DNA of 64,000 nt from Zymoseptoria tritici IPO323 (GCF_000219625.1 NC_018198.1:248001-312000), one strand, 5' to 3'; numbered from the stretch's first letter, positions 1 through 11,592 are shown. A program made the numbers and translations. The notes: generated from the letters alone by a model not told the origin.

Positions 1-105
1 GCCGTCGGCATTTGTGACGCGAAGTTCCCTCAAACATTCCACTATACCTTACCGTCCACACCTACCTCTGAGATTTTCCGACCGGCCATTCAAGACAGAC
101 AGGCG

Positions 106-2451
106 ATGGCCAGAAAACATGTGTCGACCAAGCCGCCGCCTTCATCGTCACCTTCATCGTCATCGTCATTGCGGGAGTCGGCGGCCGAGCTGGCACGGCT
201 CGATGCCTACGCGGCCGATGCAGACCAAGGTGCTGAGGCGTTGAAGCTGTACCGGACCCAATGGCATGCGCTGCAAACCTCACGCATCACTTCGTCGATT
301 ACGGACAAACTCTCCGACCACACAAAGCAGAAATTGGAAAGTCACTTTGATTCGATTTACCTCCGGCACAAGTGCGACCGCAATCTTTCCAGTTGTATCG
401 CATGGCTACTCTCCCGTGCATGCTTGTGGCACCAACAACTCGGCGGCGTTCTCGGAGTCTATGCGCTACTTGGACCCGACGGCGTTTCGAGGACCTTCGT
501 CAGAGCATTTCGCAGTCTAGCAGAACTGAGATCACGGAATGGCGTTGGGCTGAGCTTGGAGCGTGCTCTGGCACTTATGGACAAAGAAAGTGCGCTTCGA
601 CAAAGTGGTCAGGCGGCTGTAAAGACCGCCCGCCGATACCTTGAATGGCAGCCGCTGGATTGCACGGCCGCTGAGAGCCGAGCAGTTGCTGAGGACGGCA
701 TGTGTGGGCTTCCGCGCAAAACTCGAAGTCAAAAAGCCGAGGGATGTGACGATGCAGAGAAGAGTGCGGGCGCCAAGGGGAGCACAGGCTCAGAGGGAGG
801 AGGGGGACATGAGGACGCCGTCGAGGATGAGGATCATGATCAAAGCGCGCACGATGATTCCATGTCGGAGCGATCGCTCGAACATGGGCGCGGTGCGCCA
901 GGCGCAAGCGGACCACATGCCGACGAGGATCGCAGTACCGGCTGGAACTCTGCCGAAGAAGGCACTGACTTCAATGTAGATTTCGACGACGACATTCTCC
1001 ACCCCGAAGATAATCTTTGGCCGGAGACAGGGACGGAGCTGGATGCGAGTGCGCATGCCGCTTTGAGCGAAGATGGCCGCTCTGCTCGGGCCGCGCGGGA
1101 GAATCAGGGTCTCGCGTACTTCCGAGCGACCCCAGAAAAGGCAACGTCAAGATTCGTTGCCAGCAGCAACAACGCCCACGATCACGCCTACTACGACACC
1201 TACGACGACCGGCACATCCGACCTGCGGTCCATGGTCCATCAAATCACTCCGTCAATATGCCACCCCACAAACGATATCTTGAGCCGTGCGACGACGTCG
1301 AGAAATCCAGCGCCGTCGAACCGGATCAAGCCGTGACAGACTTCTTGCGGAGTCATTCCACGCTCGATCAGCGCATCGCCCTCGCACGTCGCTTCATCAG
1401 CATCTTTTGCGGCCCCGAAGACGTCTCCATTGACGGATCTATACCCTCAATCCCGCACAGTGAACTCTCCAAGCAATGTGTCGCCATCCACCACAAAACC
1501 AAGCGCCCATGGCTCACCGCGCTGGTCCCACTTCTCGACTCTGCCTCGGACGAGGCGCGCATTTGGTGTGTTGTCGAAATCGACATCGGAGAATTGAAGC
1601 CCATCATCCACACCTCCGCATCCACCTCGGGAGCCAAAGACAGAGGCATATCGGAGCTGATCGCATCTCTGCTAGCCCAGATCGGCGTTCCCAATCCTCC
1701 AACTTGCGCAAAGACCACCCGTGGAGATGTCATGCCTGTTGGCGCCGGAGCCGACCCCACGGGCTTTCTCGCCTGCCTGGCGATCGCCGTGACTCTGGTG
1801 GCGGGCTGTACGCCCCCTTCAACAATGATTGCTCCGTTGTGGATCTCTGCGATAGAGGCATCTCAACTTTCCTCCGAACAGCGGCGCATCTCTTCGCTGT
1901 CCGGCCTGGCGCAAATACCCGAATATGCGCTTACCAGGCCCAACAAGATCCAGAAACTGTACACGATACCGCCCTCAACCAAGTCGTCCAAGTCCCTCGC
2001 GCGGGCGATTGATGAGTGCAAATCTCAGGTGGAAGACCTTGCCTGTCGTCTTTCGTCGACAGAAGCACATGTCGCTTGTGCCAAGCACATCGGAGAATGC
2101 GTATCTCAGGCGCTGGGCAAGCGCCCGCCAGAGGGGGAGGGTGGAAAGGAGATGGAACTTTTCCTGGAATCGGAAATCAATACCAAAGAGGAGCTGAAAT
2201 TGAAAGCGGAAGTCGGCAAGGGTCTGCACGGGTTGTTGTCGCAGCAGCTGGCGGAATTGAAGGTCAAGCTGGAGGACTTGCGGCGGTCATCCTCAAGCGC
2301 CGATGCCAAGCGCCTGGAATGTTTCGTGGATATGGCTGTGGGAGATGGCGAACGGAAGTGCAAAGCCGCCCGACAAGATCGAGATCAGGCGCTGGAGGAT
2401 ATGACTACCGCGCTAAGGGGAGGGCTTGAATGGGTGGAGTCATACACGTGA
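106..2451 (+). CDS. Degenerate Ulp1-type (C48) protease-like protein, 781 aa
   Basis: Single-exon ORF opening at the first ATG (MARKHVSTK). Residues about 20-200 form a helical N-terminal domain whose spacing matches the N-terminus of the Ulp1-type protein at 28775-30751: an AAEL...LKLYRTQW segment pairs with VAEL...VLYKEW, and RRYLEWQP with RRFVQWKP. Residues about 200-430 are acidic and disordered. Residues about 468-570 resemble the Ulp1 catalytic fold, but the His-Trp position reads RIW near residue 483, the Asp strand reads IIHTSAS, and the usual Q-x-N-x-x-D-C-G box reads VGAGADPTGF with Pro near 551 in place of Cys. A charged coiled-coil tail runs from about 630 to 760. It is therefore probably a non-catalytic relative of a ubiquitin-like protease. 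The family call is inference from motif order; catalysis is not expected. The ORF is intact, so it may be expressed. Confidence 0.7.
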   Translation: MARKHVSTKPPPSSSPSSSSSLRESAAELARLDAYAADADQGAEALKLYRTQWHALQTSRITSSITDKLSDHTKQKLESHFDSIYLRHKCDRNLSSCIAWLLSRACLWHQQLGGVLGVYALLGPDGVSRTFVRAFRSLAELRSRNGVGLSLERALALMDKESALRQSGQAAVKTARRYLEWQPLDCTAAESRAVAEDGMCGLPRKTRSQKAEGCDDAEKSAGAKGSTGSEGGGGHEDAVEDEDHDQSAHDDSMSERSLEHGRGAPGASGPHADEDRSTGWNSAEEGTDFNVDFDDDILHPEDNLWPETGTELDASAHAALSEDGRSARAARENQGLAYFRATPEKATSRFVASSNNAHDHAYYDTYDDRHIRPAVHGPSNHSVNMPPHKRYLEPCDDVEKSSAVEPDQAVTDFLRSHSTLDQRIALARRFISIFCGPEDVSIDGSIPSIPHSELSKQCVAIHHKTKRPWLTALVPLLDSASDEARIWCVVEIDIGELKPIIHTSASTSGAKDRGISELIASLLAQIGVPNPPTCAKTTRGDVMPVGAGADPTGFLACLAIAVTLVAGCTPPSTMIAPLWISAIEASQLSSEQRRISSLSGLAQIPEYALTRPNKIQKLYTIPPSTKSSKSLARAIDECKSQVEDLACRLSSTEAHVACAKHIGECVSQALGKRPPEGEGGKEMELFLESEINTKEELKLKAEVGKGLHGLLSQQLAELKVKLEDLRRSSSSADAKRLECFVDMAVGDGERKCKAARQDRDQALEDMTTALRGGLEWVESYT

Positions 2452-4978
2452 CGGACGAGACTGTCCTGCTGCCGCATTTAAGCTGGATTCAAGATTGCAC
2501 ACCGGTAGCGAAGATGCTGCGAGGGTGCGCTCTGCAGAGGAGACGCTGCAAAGGGGTGTGTCACAATTTGCATCAGGCAGTCGGACGGGTCGGGAAAACA
2601 AAGAGATTCATTTCGCAACGTTGCAAGTCCTGAGAGGATCATCACAGCGGTGCTGCGGAACTAGCGGGGAAGCTCAAGGTCAGGGAGCTCGAGAAGGATC
2701 GATATTCACGGAGTAGATGTAGCTTATATGACCAACAGATCGTCATCGGCTCTACTTCACTAACGTGAAAATCGGAAGTACAGCGCTCAACGGCGCAAAA
2801 CAACTCTCCCTGGCTTCCGGCAGTTAGACGTGGTGGCCACGCAGCCTGGGCTCTCTCCCTCCACCTCCGCCAGGCTCCACGCCAGCGCAATCGGTCGCTT
2901 GCAGTCAGAGATGTCACGGCCACGGTCGGGAGACTACATGCGAAGGCTACGAGTTCCTTCGACGGTCAACCCGGTGGATCTCATGGATCCGATTCAATGT
3001 CCAGGCCACTTCCACGTCCAGGTTACTTCAACCACGTCCAAGTGACTTCAACCACGTCCAAGTTATTTCAACAACGAACAAATAACTTCGATTGCATGCA
3101 ATTCAAGAAACGCCGCCGCTGCTGACCACCCTACCAAAATTGCCACTCGGGTCGTAACTTACAGCTGGTGACGGTTTTGACGACACGGAATCTGTGCGGA
3201 AATCGACTGCAGCAGCGGGATAGACTTCTACTATCACTGCCGCTCGGCGACATGGGGTTCATTGATCAGCTTCGTGGCGAGCCGTATTTGTGGAGAGTTG
3301 GGGAGTAGTCTTCGTGGAGTCTCTGATCTCCGTGAGAGAGTCTCATCTTCGTAAAAAGGGAGTGATCTTCGTGGAGAGGTCTTCGCGGAGTCCTATCTTC
3401 ACATCTTACAGACCGCCATAAAGGTACCCATCACGATCCTGCCTTGGTCCTGGACTTCGACAATGCTTACCTCGTCCGACACTACCACATACCCATCGTT
3501 GAGATGAGGCGCAGAAGATGGGTATGCACCGCGCCGGGAAACCACCAAAACCCGTTCTCGCCCAAGAAGCAAAAGCCTTGAGATGGTAGAGACTCGTCGT
3601 TCGTACAAGCACCCGCATCTGACTCCCATTCTCATCGTCTCTTACATTATACCCTATTCTATCCCATCCCATCCTGACATATCACATCGAACCCTAGCAC
3701 CGCAACCACGGAAACGAATACATACCACGCCAGCTCACGCCGCCACTTCCGTCAATCCCCATCCTCATCTCCCCAAACCCTCCTGGTCGTCCTACTGCTG
3801 TTTCTGCTGCTCTCCCGGCACCATCAGATTACTCGTAGGCATGGTCCGCGCAGGAGGCAGCGAGTGCTTCACAATCAAACTACCCGGATCCCTCCGTAGA
3901 CCAGCAGTGCAGGACGAGGTTGGACTTTGAGCCAAAGTTGTACCATTAAACCTCTCTATTCACTCTCTCCAGCCAGCCGTCCGCTACCGCGAAATGCAGC
4001 ATGATTTTTTCCTTCGAATACACTACAGCCGCTTGCTCGAACGCATCCTTCCCTTACAACTATCCCAATGCCGACCATTCAATTATACTACAGCTCAACC
4101 TCAGGAGTACACCACCTTGCCCGCTCAGCTGGACAAGTTCGATGATTGCTATTACGCGATGCTCCCGCGCGGATCTTGGAATGTTTGCGAAGAAGACCGG
4201 CTGCGCATAGGAGCTTTTTTCGGTGCTGCTAGATGTTGAGCGTGGAAAGAGGTCCCGACTCCCGACTCCGGCTGTTGTTAACGCATTCGCTATCGACGTA
4301 TCCGCTATCGATACTTCCACCATCAACACGTTCCCAGCTCATTCCCGCCGCGAGGCGCTAGAGGTCGATGAAAGTGGTGAAGGGCGATGTTGAAGGCCCA
4401 ATATCCAGATCATCGCCGGGAGTCGCGGAGGCCCGCTGGTTATTAAAGACAGAGGCGGGCGTTGTAGGTGGAGGCTCGCTTCTTGCTGAAGACGACGACG
4501 GCGTATGAAGGTGCGCTTTCATTGTTGAACACGGAGGCGGCGTGTAGTGGCGCACTTCTTGTGGAATACAAAGACCGGCGTAGAAGCATTGACACCGTCG
4601 TTAACGCCGCAGGCCATTATCCGACGGCATGCTCCAACTGTCAGCGATCCGAGAGCCGCGGAAGTTGTCGGCAAGCAGACGGCCCTCGCAGGCCGGAATC
4701 TAGTCGGTCGCAAGCACCTTCGGCCAGCTACATGTCTGGGACCAATTCCACTGATCGTGATCAGCCTGCCACTCTGCCCTTCTGTAAGGTGTTTATATTG
4801 TATGACGTTCTCGCTTCGAAAACTGCCGTCGCGAAATAAAAGCGAGTCTACATAACGCCGCAGTCCTTTGATGCCGATGATGAAGACGCCATTGAACCAG
4901 GATCAAGATGTGGAGGACAGCGTAGCACGACGTAGGCGATGAGTAGGCAGACAGTGCGAACGAGACAGGACATGGAGA
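2452..4978. other. Interval without a supported gene
   Basis: Only short overlapping ORFs are present, none with convincing composition or splice signals. It contains the 20-bp repeat at 3005-3084 and a loose TCTTCGTGGAG-like repeat near 3290-3400. A short minus-strand Ser/Pro-rich ORF at 4358-4555 sits in locally repetitive DNA and could be an exon, but nothing decides it. Confidence 0.5.
3005..3084. repeat. Short tandem repeat, 20-bp unit
   Basis: Unit close to ACTTCAACCACGTCCAAGTG, two near-perfect copies at 3025-3064 flanked by degenerate ones. Confidence 0.75.
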
Positions 4979-5554
4979 ATGTTGTTACGGTTTCGACGTA
5001 CGCATCTTCGGAGAGTTAGTTATTGGTTGAACATCCCAGCTCATATCCCATACCATAAGTACAGCATCCGTGAACACGATGTCGTCAAATATGTAGCGGA
5101 AATGCTCAAGAGCGACATGGAGAAGTTCCGCATCCTCAAGGGCGTCAACGAAGCTGAGATCAAGAGTGAGAGGCTGAGTGGAGAATCGGCGGTGCTGAAG
5201 CAGCAGCTTCAGACTTGTTTACTTCCTCCTGCAAGTTCTCCGGCTGCCAGCAACGTGACGATGGGAGCCAGTGATCAATTATTACCGACACATTGTCCAT
5301 TTTCGCCCGCAAGTTCGCCAGCGCCAGCTCCAGCGCTTTATCTGACTCCGGGAATTGAGGTTCGAGTGCTCACTTCTTCTTCCTTCCACCCAGAGCTCCT
5401 CACCCGGCGATGGCGGTCAACAATGCCGGTGGCAACCTCGACTTGCTCGTTCTTCCTTCGAATGTGCCGGTCGTTGTGGACTGACTGTTGTCAGGCAGGC
5501 AGCGACCATGCGGGATTAAGATCAATGTTCTTCACTCTTTTTTTTTTTGCATGA
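4979..5554 (+). CDS. Unrecognised ORF with a coiled-coil segment
   Basis: 191-aa ORF. Residues about 30-80 (from SIREHDVVKYVAEMLK to AVLKQQLQT) are helical and charged like genuine coding sequence, followed by a Ser/Pro/Ala-rich stretch with the repeated word PASSPA. The C-terminal end runs into a poly-T tract near 5537 and looks non-coding, so the true gene probably ends or splices earlier. Family unknown. It could equally be a single exon or a fragment of a decayed gene. Confidence 0.3.
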   Translation: MLLRFRRTHLRRVSYWLNIPAHIPYHKYSIREHDVVKYVAEMLKSDMEKFRILKGVNEAEIKSERLSGESAVLKQQLQTCLLPPASSPAASNVTMGASDQLLPTHCPFSPASSPAPAPALYLTPGIEVRVLTSSSFHPELLTRRWRSTMPVATSTCSFFLRMCRSLWTDCCQAGSDHAGLRSMFFTLFFFA

Positions 5555-5809
5555 GGTGCCCGGAGATCAACAATCAAAAAAAGACATATATCGAAGCATT
5601 TTCGCAACTTTTAACACAAGATACCACAACAGCGATACGATACGTTTAGCAGTCACGCATTCAGCAAGCAGGAAATACGCAAGCACGAAGCACATCGACT
5701 GGCAGCAACAGCATCACGTACCCTGTCCTTCCTTCGCTCGAGCCTACAACGACGACGACAACGACAACAACGAATGTCCCGAAGCCCTCTCTCCTAGACG
5801 AATCTCCCG

Positions 5810-5863
5810 CACGACGACATCACCCTTCACGACGACATCACCCTTCACGACGACATCACCCTT
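5810..5863. repeat. 18-bp tandem repeat, three copies
   Basis: Unit CACGACGACATCACCCTT repeated three times without mismatch. The rest of 5555-6463 holds no ORF that I can support. Confidence 0.85.
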
Positions 5864-6463
5864 CGATAACCGCCACAGCTCCACCCTCCGCATCTTCCAC
5901 CAAAACCACCACTACCATCCCAACCCGGCCCTCCAACCCCAGCCCTAGCTAACGAAGAGAACCCCTCTTCCCCCCCGCAACTACCACAGTCACAGCACCG
6001 ACATCGAAATCCTGCAGTCCGCGGGACGACAAGCCTGTCTCAAACGAGGCCACCGCATCCCCGCAACACCGTGTAATGTGGGAAGACCGAGAGTCAAGTT
6101 GGGGTTTTTGACGGAGAGTCCGGCGATGAAGGGGTAGGGGGAGGGTGTGAGACCAGTCTTCGGTAGGGGGAGGGAAGAGAGAGTGGGGTTGGAAGTGAGT
6201 TGACGGATGGGAGCTCGCCCTGATGGAATACAAGCTCATCGAATGGCCGCTTCGCCGACAACGAAGGCGCATCAGCCTGCACCTGACCAGGCTCTATACC
6301 AGCACGAGCCTTTGAATCGTTTTGCCTCGCTGCCTCCTCTGCCTCCTGATAGCAACAGACCAGCTACTCTATCCGCAGCGGCGGCCGCCAATTATTCTCT
6401 TCCGCAACGCCGGAGCATCGTGCATGGCCGCGGACAAGAGATGGTGGGAGGTCTTGAGTGTGG

Positions 6464-7245
6464 TCATCTTTCGAATTTGTTCAAAAATTCCTTCCAGTAG
6501 GCGATGAGGTCGCTCAGCCGCTCGCGCGCCACAACTGTCCACTTCGGTGCTCTTCTCTTTCCCAGCTCTTGAGACAAGGTCCGTGATGCGAAAAGGCGAA
6601 GACGCAGGGCTTCATCATCCACAGTTCGCAGGTACGTGTTCGCAATTCTTGGTGCGCGGAGGTACTGGCGGTAATGGGAATGGGCAAGAGCTGTCCTTGG
6701 GAGGTCGGGCATGAACAAGCTTTGGCAGAAGGGTGTCGAGGGAGATGCATTCGGATTGCCTCGTGTAGGCATCGGGAGCGAGGCCAGTACGTCAGGTGAG
6801 AGAGCTCTGGTAACGTCGGTGTCAGTCGATGTCGGCGGCAGCGAGAATACCCAACAGGAAGGCAAATACCTGCGACGGCTGGGGTTTCGTGCTGGGTAGC
6901 ACATCGTCGAAGAGCCTCGATGTGCATTTCAAGCTTGTCGTGCTCCTGCGGATTCATGCTGGCACACAAGCCGTGCCCATGACTCCGCCAGATGACCAGG
7001 TTCGGGGTAACGGTGAACAATCGAGACGAAGGCGTGTTGGGGACTGCGGCGGGAAAGCCCAAGTCGGCGGTATTTGCTTCCATGGTAAAGGTGGCGGCGA
7101 AGACTGAGGTGATGTCCAAGATAGCTGTAGTGGCGTCGTGGTTGCTGATGGCGGGCTTCGAAGCGAACTGGCCGGGAGGAGGATAGACCGGCGGAATCGG
7201 GAGGGCATGGAGGAACCCTGTTGTGAATAGTGCACGCTGTTGTGG
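6464..7245 (-). CDS. Hypothetical protein, at least two exons
   Basis: Two coding-like minus-strand ORFs join across a short intron. The upstream one (about 7245 to 6851/6870) reads FLHALPIPPVYPPPG ... SMNPQEHDKLEMHIEALRR. The downstream exon (about 6806-6464) ends IAYWKEFLNKFER-stop. Two donor/acceptor pairs keep frame: GTATTT at 6869 with AG ending at 6805, or GTATTC at 6850 with CAG ending at 6807; CTGAC lies in branch-point position. The 5' end is unresolved: an acceptor-like CTGAC...AACAG precedes the CGTGCACTATTC codons near 7245, so another exon, possibly including the ATG at 7351, probably lies upstream. The C-terminus is basic and helical. No family recognised. Confidence 0.45.
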
Positions 7246-7499
7246 TTGTCAGGCGGTGATGAATTGAGAGTTGGTTGAAGTCCTCCTGCTCCTCCTCCGG
7301 CGGACCGGGAGATCCGTGGGCAAGAGGATGCCGCAGTGTCTCCTTGTGCAATGTCCTCAGGCGCTTTTACCTTTCAACAATCGGTCGCTTGGAATGCTGC
7401 CCAGGCTTCATGTATTCTCGCCTCTTTCACCTCCCATGTTACCAGGTTCATCAACTCTCACACCTCCTTCACCCGCCAATCCTCCGCCGTGTTCCTCAA

Positions 7500-8137
7500 T
7501 CACTCGACTGTTATGCGCCATCCTCCCTCGAGATCTCCAACCAAGGATCGAATGCCTTTGCGCACGATGTACATGCTCTCAGCTTCTTCTCGCAAATCGT
7601 TCTCAGCGTTCGCTACACGTCTCAAGGTGTGAAACGCGGTGGCAGGGGGTGAATGAATTCGATGGATGGCGGTGCGGATCTCGACTCGTTGCTCGAGGTG
7701 ATTTGCCAGTTGAAGATCTGCAGTCGGAATATCCACTGGTGCGCGGACATCGTACTCGGGGGAGAACGCAGAGATCTCGGAAGTCCGACTTCGATCCGTG
7801 GATGGGTTGGCTGGTGGTGAAGGTGTCAGGCAAATGGCGCTCAGACTGTACGCTCTGCAGACAATCACATCTTACCGCATGCATCCACCATACTCACCGG
7901 CGGTACGGTTCCATTTATGTCAAGACCAATCTCCGCTACTCTTCGTCTCATGTATCGAGGGATCCGCATAAGGACGGTCCCAGCGGAAGTTGTAGGGTGA
8001 GCCTGCTGCTGCTGTTCAACCGAACATCCATGCTGACACGGCTCGAAGACTGCTCCGTATGACCAATGTTTGCCGTCGACCGATAACGTTGAAGCCTTTC
8101 CGCCGTACGTGACCGTGCGCGGTGAAGAGGAAGACAT
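7500..8137 (-). CDS. Hypothetical protein, two exons, about 190 aa
   Basis: Exon 1 8137-7876 starts at ATG (MSSSSPRTVTYGGK). The intron 7875-7811 has a GTAAGA donor, a CTGAC branch-like site and CACCAG acceptor. Exon 2 7810-7500 reads NPSTDRSRTSEISAF and ends GDLEGGWRITVE-stop. Phase agrees (exon 1 ends one base into a codon). A competing GTGAGT donor lies just upstream at 7899-7894 but breaks frame with this acceptor. The C-terminal 60 residues are helical and basic (TLRRVANAENDLREEAESM). The ORF is open further upstream to 8539, so the start is not certain. Same orientation as the neighbours at 6.5 and 10.2 kb. No family recognised. Confidence 0.5.
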
Positions 8138-8865
8138 GGAGAACTGACCAGTCGAGCGATGCGGGTGGGCGTGACGTGGAGACTCGGTGAAGACGAGAAC
8201 AGGGCGGCTCTCATGACTCGCGCATTGCAGGAGATTCGCATTGTCGTGGAGTGATTCGCGTCCCGTCAGGTTGAGTGAGTCTGGGATTGCGTCGTTCGGT
8301 CTCGGGATGAGGCAGAGCAGAGTCAAGGGCGATGGAATTTGCAAAGGGAGATGCTTGCTTGAGCCTGAGGCATTCAGACCTGACTGATAGGCAGGTCTGA
8401 CTAGCGGAGGTATGCCCGCAGCCCAAGCAGCCACCAGAACGAGGGACCCCTCGTCAACGTTGCCCTGAACCACCTTTGGGAGGAAAAGAAGGAGAAAGAG
8501 GCTGGGAAGGTCGTCCAGCAACCGAATATCGAGAAGCAATTGGAGGAGTTACTACGGTCTCGCTCGCGGAAAAGAAAAGATGAGGCGTTCCGCACAAATG
8601 CTCGACAGACACGGCCGGAGAGTTCTCAACCCGAGTGAGAAGTTCACATGCACCCCGGCAGCTTCCTTGCCAGCAGACGCTCTGTCCAGACTGGAGACTC
8701 CTCGATATGCACGGTGAACGAAGCCGGCGCTGCAGTCTCCGTTTCTGCTTAGCCAGGTCGCCCTTTGCCCTCCATTCCCGAACGGCTTGCTTCAAATCAA
8801 TCTGACGAGGAACACTCCGTAATGGCATTGCGGCTCAATCGGGTACGAATGGACGACATCAGCGA
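8138..8865. other. Uncertain minus-strand ORFs
   Basis: A 124-aa minus-strand ORF at 8454-8828 begins with a plausible basic helical segment (IDLKQAVREWRAKGDLAKQK) and then loses coding character. It may be a 5' exon of the 7500-8137 gene or a fragment. Nothing else is supported. Confidence 0.25.
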
Positions 8866-9593
8866 TTATGGCCAGTGAGCTGGGTGGGGACCGAAGGGTA
8901 GGGACCGAAGGCTCATCGATTCGGCCGCATCGTCGGCCGCGATCTCAAAATCATGTCCTCCTTTGCCAATCTTATCAAATCCACCCTGCCCCGGCTCGTA
9001 CTTCTTTCCATCCACCTTGAAACTCCTTCGGCACACCCGTGTTGTATCGCGATTGAATACACGGCGAGGGTTCAGCACAGCCTACCTACACGACCATGTG
9101 AGGATAAAGAGACAGCGCACGCGCAGTGCAGGCACGAGACGGTGGTTCCGAGGAGGATGAGAATTTCCGTCGATTGAGAGACGACCAGATGTTGCGGAGA
9201 TTGATGATATAAGCAGACGTTGCGCGTGCCCGCCTTGGTAGTTTTGCTGCTACGATGTCACAGCAAGTGTCTTGGGCGAGGTTTCCGGAAGTGAGCTGCC
9301 TTGGGCGGCATTTACTAAAAGACGTGCTGGTCGGACAATGGCGACGCTTCTGCAGGCCTCGCGCTTGCGGGTGTTGCATTTGCCATGTCCTGCTTCAAGA
9401 CCTCTCTCCATTCACTCCCGGTCTCTCCACTCTCACCACAGCGGCTCGCACCATTCTCTGGAATGTAAAAAATGGCCTCAAATCCTTTCGCCAATAAGAG
9501 CTCCGCAAAGTCCTTTCGCTCTTCCAAATCTCGTAGGCTCGTGTCGGCGAAGTCCTTGGCCGGGCTCTCACGTTGTTGTATCGTCATATTCAC
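8866..9593 (-). CDS. Probable multi-exon gene, boundaries unresolved
   Basis: Two coding-like minus-strand segments lie 240 bp apart. The upstream one (9593-9315) contains KDFADTSLRDLEERKDFAEL followed by GFEAIFYIPENG. The downstream one (about 9055-8866) contains SFKVDGKKYEPGQGGFDKIG and HDFEIAADDAAESMSL, then a stop. Both have the residue use of real protein, but I could not settle splice sites; a GT...TAG interval precedes the second segment near 9090. The second segment lacks its own ATG, which fits an internal or terminal exon. Family unknown; a decayed gene is also possible. Confidence 0.35.
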
Positions 9594-10189
9594 CGCTGCT
9601 ATGCTCCCGAAGTCTCGGTCTAAAGCGCGCGGAGACGACGTTGGTTTCTTTCTGCGGCTACCGGCGAAAGAGGTCGAAGTCTCGAGGATGTAGACGCTCT
9701 CGCATCGCTATCTCGACCGCTGTTCATCTCGTGATGTTCAAATCCTGGTAATTCTCAAAGCCCGTCAAGCTCAAATGTGGTGAAGAAGGTCAAATGTGGT
9801 GAGAGTCCAAAGAGGTAGACCTGTGAAAAGGTTCGAATGTGATGAGGAAGTTCAAATCTGGTGAAGAAATTCAAACGCCGTGAGGAGGAATCGCAAGATG
9901 GCTCGTACGACTTGCAAAGGTACATTCTCCCTGTAGTGTGAGAGTCTGTAATCTACCGCCAACACCAGCTACCTAGAATCCGCGAAGACGACTACTTCCT
10001 CGTGGACTGCAACAGCGCGATGAGAGTAAGGAGTAAGGCAATGTGGAGTTTTCAATGTTCATTTTTTCTTGCATACGTACAAAGGAGATTCGCGCACCAC
10101 ATTCCACTCCCTTGCTTATGCATTCCAAGCGACGACCGTTCAGCCCAAGACAAGAGATCTGTCAAGCCATTACTCCGGCTCCGGTCCTT
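9594..10189. other. Intergenic, degenerate repeats
   Basis: From about 9768 to 9890 the sequence repeats variants of TTCAAATGTGGTGAAGAAG four or five times with heavy divergence. No supported gene. Confidence 0.45.
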
Positions 10190-11592
10190 TCATGGCGTGC
10201 GCTTCGACTTGCGACCGCGGCCAACGACAGAGGCAGGCGGAGAAGGAGGGAAGATGACCTTCGCCTTCTTGACGATAGGAACGGTCTTCTTCGAAGTCTT
10301 CTTCGTCATCCCCACCGGCTTCATCAGCTTCACGCCCGGGTTGCCCGCATCCCACTTCAGAATGTCCGCATGCTTCTTCTCAGCCTTGGCCGTGGCGTCG
10401 ATTCCCGCCTGAATCGTCGTCTTGTACCACTCCGGGAACTGCGGGTGGGCCTTAACGAAGGCGAAGGCGGAGCGCTCGACGGCGTCGAGCGCGGAGGCGT
10501 CATCGTCGAAGTACCAGTCTTCCCAGCAAGGATTGGTGGTCACGGCGACGAAGAGGCGGATGATTTCTTCGGTAGGGTGGTGGGACTTGGTGGAGACCTC
10601 GGCGTCCTTCTCGACAGCCTTCTCGACAGCCTTCTCGACAGCCTTCTCGACAGCCTTCTCGACGACGTCCTCCGTCTCCGATTCTATAACGATGCTTCCC
10701 ACCTCGGACTCCTCGACGAGGACGTCAGATGCGCCTGATGTGGCCTTCTTATCGCCTACGTGGACCTCGTGCGCGACCTGGTCCTGCCCATAGCACTCGA
10801 GCCACTGCGCGGCGGCCTCGACCATAGCGTTGACGGGCTTGTAGGAACGTAATACCGACTTCCTCGGAGCGGAGATCTTCGTGCCCACAGGCGGCTGGAC
10901 GGAGGTTTTGCCGAGGGTGAACTCGACGGACGGGTCGGCCCAAGCGACGGTGTGGTCGGCCTAGAAGGCAAGCAGGGTTAGCTTGGGTGGACGATGAGCA
11001 AGTACGATGACGCAAAGACTTACCCAAACAGACACCCAGTCCGCCATGCGAACAACACCGGGGTCTGCTTTCTTCTCGACCATTGCAGGCGAGAGATTCT
11101 TGTTGTTGATCCAGCGGGTAGTCCAGGCGAGGAGCTTCTTGCTAAGGACGCGGAAGAGGTCCGGGTCGGAGACGTTCCAGCCGACAGCACGCATGAATCT
11201 GTAGCACGGATTATTATTGTATCTAGCGCAAGGAAGAGGAAGTCATACCCGAGCAACTCCTTGGTGTTCTGCGGTGGGCAGTGGGCGGAGATCTGCTCCT
11301 TGGCGCAGTGAGCGAGCGCAGCGCGGACCCAGGCCGAGGAATAGCACATCTGCTTGCCGTCGAGCACGTCGGCGTAAGAGCAATTCTCGTACGCCTGTGT
11401 AGAAACAAAGTCAACATAGGTCAGTCGTGCGAGGAGGAGATAGGATGGTGGGGTGGGATGGCGTACACGGAGCATATCTTTGTTCACCTCGGAATCGGAG
11501 GTGGAGTGGCTGCCGTTGTCAGACAAGTCGCTGTCCTCGGACGAACGGTCGGTGCGGCGGGACACGCCGCGGAGGTGGTATCTGGAAGACAT
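10190..11592 (-). CDS. Hypothetical protein, four exons, 405 aa
   Basis: Exons (minus) 11592-11467, 11394-11249, 11198-11024 and 10960-10190. The introns (72, 50 and 63 bp) begin GTACGC, GTATGA and GTAAGT and end ACAG, ACAG and CTAG; every junction keeps frame. The start is ATG at 11592 (MSSRYHLRGVSRRTDRSSED). Exons 2-3 encode a compact helical region with several Cys and Trp (YENCSYADVLDGKQMCYSSA; VGWNVSDPDLFRVLSKKLLA), a likely folded domain of unknown family. The C-terminal exon has five VEKA/VEKD repeats from a 12-bp tandem repeat (10608-10665), a second folded-looking stretch around NPCWEDWYFDDDASALDAVE, and a strongly basic tail (KKTSKKTVPIVKKAK ... GRGRKSKRTP) that could bind nucleic acid or act in nuclear import. 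Function unknown. Four consistent splice junctions make the model strong. Confidence 0.75.
10608..10665. repeat. 12-bp coding tandem repeat
   Basis: CTTCTCGACAGC repeated about five times; on the minus strand it encodes VEKA units inside the last exon of the 405-aa gene. Confidence 0.85.

Noticed and set aside
5361..9840. GGTTCGA words suggestive of tRNA B boxes (5360, 9833)
   Set aside because: No matching A box or cloverleaf at the right distance; no tRNA could be supported.
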